64,000 bases of DNA from positions 83,662 through 147,661 of the forward strand of contig JACEFZ010004083.1 in assembly GCA_014155875.1 (NCBI GenBank), in the 5' to 3' direction. This DNA comes from Cepaea nemoralis (lineage: Eukaryota > Mollusca > Gastropoda > Stylommatophora > Helicidae). A model generated the notes under the pieces. It saw nothing but the letters and a program-made list of their open reading frames with translations. It made no database searches and was not told the DNA's origin. The position numbers and the translations under genes are program-made. Shown here piece by piece: positions 61,001 through 64,000 of this stretch (positions are counted from its first letter, which is position 1; every line of letters starts with the position of its first letter).

Positions 61001-62185
61001 CATGCCAGTGAGGATATAACTACTACTAAGACCACCAGTTCATTCATTTCAAAGAAGCTACATATTAGTAGAGGTAGTCCCATAGCAGGTACATATTTGG
61101 TTGTGAAGTACCTTCACTTCTTCGAGGCCATGAGCCATGAGGTATGATGGCCAGTTCGCTTACTTCCCTGACAATTTCCAGAAAATTATGAAAATTGCCT
61201 GGTATCCACTTTTATTATTTTGCGTTGACCCTAGAGCTGCACCGGTTGGAAATAATCCTGCTTCTGCTGGGATTCAACACAGATCATTCCCCCTCCCTCA
61301 GGACATACTGGTGATGCGGGAAACAAGCAGGCAGAAACATTGGCAGTGTCTGCACCGCTGGGTGGGGTATTGGTGCATGATAAAGCAGACGTGGTCGTGA
61401 CCCTTTTGAATTGTCTGTATAGTTCAGAGGAGTGAGTAGATCATCATGACTTGGAAAGAATGGCACTGCAGGGAGTGACCAGAGAGGATCTGGCCAACAC
61501 TCAGGACTTCGAGGAAAGGTCCAGACAGACACATAATCAGACTGCTACTGGTACCATTAGTATTGGGACGCTTTGTTGACTGTTACAGATGATTACGGAG
61601 CATGTATGGGAATGTGCCGAGTTCTGTGATGTCGGTTCTTAACTCAACTCAACTCAGACCACTGTCATGGCCGGTATCCACACTAACCACAACAGCACTG
61701 CGGTTGCACATTTAAGTACACCTGGCGAAAAACAACTCAACTCAGACCACTGTCTTGGCAGGTACCCTACACTAACCACACCTGGCAAAAAACATATTGT
61801 GGCCACTTAGGGAGCTAGATTTTCTTGGTATGCTCTGGTCAAATGTAACAAGTACAAGAATGTTGTGTACAGTTGTTGGGATGCAAGGGAAAGTTATTCC
61901 AGGCGAACTGTCCTGTTTATGACCCTTACTTGAATAGACTCATAGCAAACCTTGATCATTGAAGAAGATGAAGAAGAAGAAAAAGAAGAAGAAGAAGGAA
62001 AACTGAGTCACATGTCACATATTTCTATGGACGGAAAGAGTGAATGTCTTGCAAATATAAATACCACTTAAGTGATATGTGATTGCAGGAAGAACTACCC
62101 AATGAAAGCGTGGAGCGTACTTCCATCAATACTGATGCTGCTTTTAATGCTTTCAAAGGGAAATCATTGGCTTTAGGGAAAACAG
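57973..62185 (+). CDS. DCTN2: Dynactin subunit 2 (dynamitin), first three coding exons; 3' end beyond window
   Basis: Exons 57973-58008, 59523-59597 and 62089-62185 join in frame to about 69 residues. They start MADPKYANLPGI and continue DVNSPDVYESTDLPEDEQ. Exon 3 reads EELPNESVERTSINTDAAFN, then AFKGKSLALGKT. The start is almost identical to human dynamitin (MADPKYADLPGI, PDVYETSDLPEDDQ), and exon 3 aligns with its EEL..TSVE..IVN..AA...FK segment. Known role: the p50 subunit of the dynactin shoulder, which links the p150 arm to the Arp1 filament and supports dynein cargo transport in the cytoplasm. The N-terminal peptide is the part that docks on the Arp1 filament. Expected later exons (a GLDFSDRI-type segment and the coiled coils) are not found before the window end. 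A CTTCCGG ETS-like motif lies about 65 bases before the ATG. Confidence 0.93.
58009..59193. other. DCTN2 intron 1, first part
   Basis: AT-rich. 58930-59060 holds a loose repeat of TCAGTTACAGTGGGAATTTC (about four units). No other gene seen. Confidence 0.5.
59198..59423. mobile_element. Small TTAA-flanked MITE in DCTN2 intron 1
   Basis: TTAA at 59194-59197 and 59424-59427. Inverted ends CTGATTCAGTACCAAA and CTGATTAGTACCGAA. An internal near-palindrome (GGCGATATATCATCCTTCTG / AGAAGGATATATTATCC) lies at 59345-59410. Distinct from the larger TTAA family in STOML2. Confidence 0.75.
59523..59597 (+). CDS. DCTN2: DCTN2 coding exon 2
   Basis: 25 codons: DVNSPDVYESTDLPEDEQNS, then PTAEP. Acceptor TTGGCCAG, donor GTAAGT. 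The intronic sequence just before it is duplicated once in tandem (unit about 50 bp). Confidence 0.95.
60115..60370. repeat. Degenerate tandem repeat of about 28-30 bp
   Basis: GGATTTGTCATGAG(C/T)TAGGAGAG recurs about eight times, in DCTN2 intron 2. Confidence 0.85.
60686..60975 (+). mobile_element. LINE-B 3' end flanked by long direct repeats
   Basis: LQALQETNEDRKLIRDIRL, GELGDNWQDQ, WLGHVAWSRQEHGSDPRLV, ending TTATCGGCATGGCACATGAT. A 57-bp direct repeat brackets it (60628-60685 and 61010-61067). Confidence 0.85.
61295..61645 (+). mobile_element. LINE-A 3' fragment (RNase H)
   Basis: TGDAGNKQAETLAVSAPLGG, VLVHDKADVVVTLLNCLYSS, THNQTATGTISIGTLC, EHVWECAEFCDVGS, then AACTCAACTCAACTC tail. 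Confidence 0.82.
61645..61800. repeat. Imperfect duplication of about 88 bp
   Basis: CAACTCAACTCAGACCACTG appears at 61645 and 61733, each followed by GGC(C/A)GGTA, ACACTAACCAC and CACCTGGC(G/A)AAAAAC. Confidence 0.85.
61961..62002. repeat. (GAA)n microsatellite
   Basis: About 42 bases of GAA/GAT triplets, 86 bases before DCTN2 exon 3. Confidence 0.95.
62089..62185 (+). CDS. DCTN2: DCTN2 coding exon 3
   Basis: 97 nt, ends in phase 1. It encodes EELPNESVERTSINTDAAFN, then AFKGKSLALGKT. Acceptor ATTGCAG, donor GTATTG. Confidence 0.92.
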
Positions 62186-62411
62186 GTATTGGTTTGTATA
62201 ATGTTATAGTTTTGCGTGCACAGTATTGAACATTGATGAATCCTGAACTCATGCAGTGTTCACATCATTTGTAAGATTTTGTTACAAACTAAAGTGTTTC
62301 GTTTGTTTGTTTTATGTGCTGGTTATGTACCTGAAAGAATAAAAACATGAGTACATGTGTGCATGCAGATACATGCGCAATTAGTAATCTGAAATACAAA
62401 CACATATTCAA

Positions 62412-62525
<114 letters not shown>

Positions 62526-62846
62526 TTTGCCATGTAAGACTATCCTACTCTCACCTTTACACATTAATTGCACCTGTGTGTTACATCTATATTAGCCTTA
62601 GCACAATTATAAAAGAGATGTGGTGGAAGTGACAAGTAATCCCATCACAACTTTTGCCATTGAATTGTGGAGTATTAGTCCTTCACATATACTAGATCAT
62701 GGTACAATAAAGTGGGGTGATAATTTGTCTGCCTCATTGTATTTCTTATAGAACAAACACGTATTAGTCAATATTAAAAAGCACTCTACCACACAGTTTG
62801 TTTTTACCAACTTTATGCTTTTTTTCCCCTTGCATATCCTTTGTTA

Positions 62847-63437
62847 GTTAGTTAGTCGAGGTTCCAACTTCTCTGCAACGGGTCATCCCCATTATGCTCC
62901 ATTCCTGTTCCAGTGAATATCACCAAAATGCTCCCCACTGTCCAATGTAAAAAGTGGAATAGACAGGAGTCTCGACAATCCAACAGCCTGCATAGGTACG
63001 CTTGTATAATGCCGCCGCCAGAATGCCAACACATAATTAATCCACGAAAACCACAGTTCATCATCAATGGACTCGGCAGTCACCAGAAAGACCTCACTGG
63101 CCTGGGTTTTATCACATGGCACGGTCTTTACCGCAGGGCGACCTGCTGAACCTGTCGCATAAAGCACAAAGTCCGCAGCTTCAGCGCGACTCCCGGGATC
63201 TCCTGAAAAATGCACTCGTGAACCGAAAAGGCAAATCAGTCAATTCAGCAACAGCCGGTAGCCATTGTTCCGAACATGCAGGTCACTGTACAGGACAGAT
63301 GTAAAAGCATTCCCCGCAAATTTCACAGCTCACAGTGTCGCCCACACACTCATTCATTAGCAGGGTAACGGAACCATGTACTACCAGTCCAAAATGAGGA
63401 AAATGCGATTGCAAACCGTAGCTGCAAGCATAAACAC
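62847..63437 (-). mobile_element. Second copy of the 643-bp retroposon family
   Basis: Minus copy matching 56759-57366 throughout, from TTTATGCTTGCAGCTACGGT to the (AACT)n tail (GTTAGTTAGTTAGTCGAGG on plus at 62844). It lacks the first 35 bases of the 56724 copy. Confidence 0.93.
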
Positions 63438-63447
63438 GATGATACAT

Positions 63448-63585
63448 TAGTATATAATTTACTAATTACATCAATATGTAATTATTTACTAATTACATAG
63501 TTGTGTAATTATTTACTAATTATATAGTTATGCAATTATTACTAATTACATATTGTGTAGTTATTTACTAATTACATCATTGCGC
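63448..63585. repeat. AT-rich tandem repeat of about 33 bp
   Basis: ATTTACTAATTACATAGTTG and TGTAATT recur four to five times. Confidence 0.9.
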
Positions 63586-63589
63586 TCTT

Positions 63590-63925
63590 TATGCCAACTC
63601 AGAGGCGACATGCAACACAGTGTTTCAGCTTTCTCACATGCCTGTGCCAACTCTGGGCTCAATATCAACTTGGAGAAGACTGTAGTTATGTACCAGCCAG
63701 CTCCAGGGAATAATCACACCGTGCCGAATATCAAGGTGAACGGTGATAGACTAAGTGTTGTGGACAAATTCACCTATCTTGGCAGCACTGTGTCACAAGC
63801 TGCCACAATTGATGATGAAGTGAATGCAAGAATCTCCAAGGCCAGCGCGGCCTTTGGCAGACTTTACAAGAATGTATGGGACAGAAATGGAATAAGCCTG
63901 CAAACAAAGCTGAAAGTCTCTTTTT
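63590..63925 (+). mobile_element. LINE RT fragment (palm/thumb region)
   Basis: MQHSVSAFSHACANSGLNIN, LEKTVVMYQP, VNGDRLSVVDKFTYLGSTVS, TIDDEVNARISKASAAFGRL, NVWDRNGISLQTKLKV: the conserved region after the YADD box. Open and well conserved for over 100 codons, so younger than the other LINE relics here. Similarity stops at about 63925. Confidence 0.9.
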
Positions 63926-64000
63926 TAAAGCAAGGGGTTGTTTAAAAATTAAAAAAAACCCCACACGCCCCAAATATTGGTTTGGGGGAAACAAAATTTG

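Overview
This window is metazoan nuclear DNA: split genes with GT-AG introns of up to 9 kb, many LINE and SINE relics, TTAA-flanked DNA transposons and long minisatellites. The transposon-rich, AT-rich introns and the (ATG)n-tailed LINEs remind me of a mollusc or other lophotrochozoan. That placement is inference only; no marker in the window fixes the species.

Three protein-coding genes can be assembled exon by exon. (1) STOML2 (stomatin-like protein 2, mitochondrial SPFH scaffold), minus strand, 36561 down to 8835: 11 coding exons whose phases all fit and sum to 1032 nt (343 aa plus stop), spread over 27.7 kb. (2) SFR1 (Swi5-dependent recombination DNA repair protein 1, MEI5 homologue), plus strand, 38868-47701: three coding exons, 288 aa. 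(3) DCTN2 (dynactin subunit 2, dynamitin), plus strand, from 57973: the first three coding exons only, continuing past the window end. STOML2 and SFR1 are head to head about 2.3 kb apart. SFR1 and DCTN2 are co-oriented and about 10 kb apart. They act in unrelated processes (mitochondrial membrane organisation, RAD51-dependent recombination, dynein transport), so the neighbourhood is ordinary animal gene order and not an operon.

Layout: 1-8.8 kb is intergenic and made of LINE, SINE and foldback relics. 8.8-36.6 kb is STOML2; its introns hold four piggyBac-like elements, an antisense LINE of about 3.3 kb, a 5'-inverted LINE and at least eight minisatellites. 36.6-38.9 kb is the divergent STOML2/SFR1 promoter region with a fresh SINE. 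38.9-47.7 kb is SFR1, with G-rich satellite, LINE and SINE copies in its introns. 47.7-57.9 kb is intergenic repeats. 57.9-64 kb is the start of DCTN2, with a small TTAA MITE, a retroposon of about 600 bp and (GA)n.

I found no new enzymatic or defence system. The most notable observations are structural. The acceptor splice site of STOML2 exon 7 has been amplified into a 35-bp minisatellite. Several retroposon insertions have exact target-site duplications (including a twin-primed, 5'-inverted LINE) that define element ends and nesting order. Unrelated short retroposons share one 3' tail. Minisatellites have grown out of LINE coding sequence, a SINE head and a splice site.
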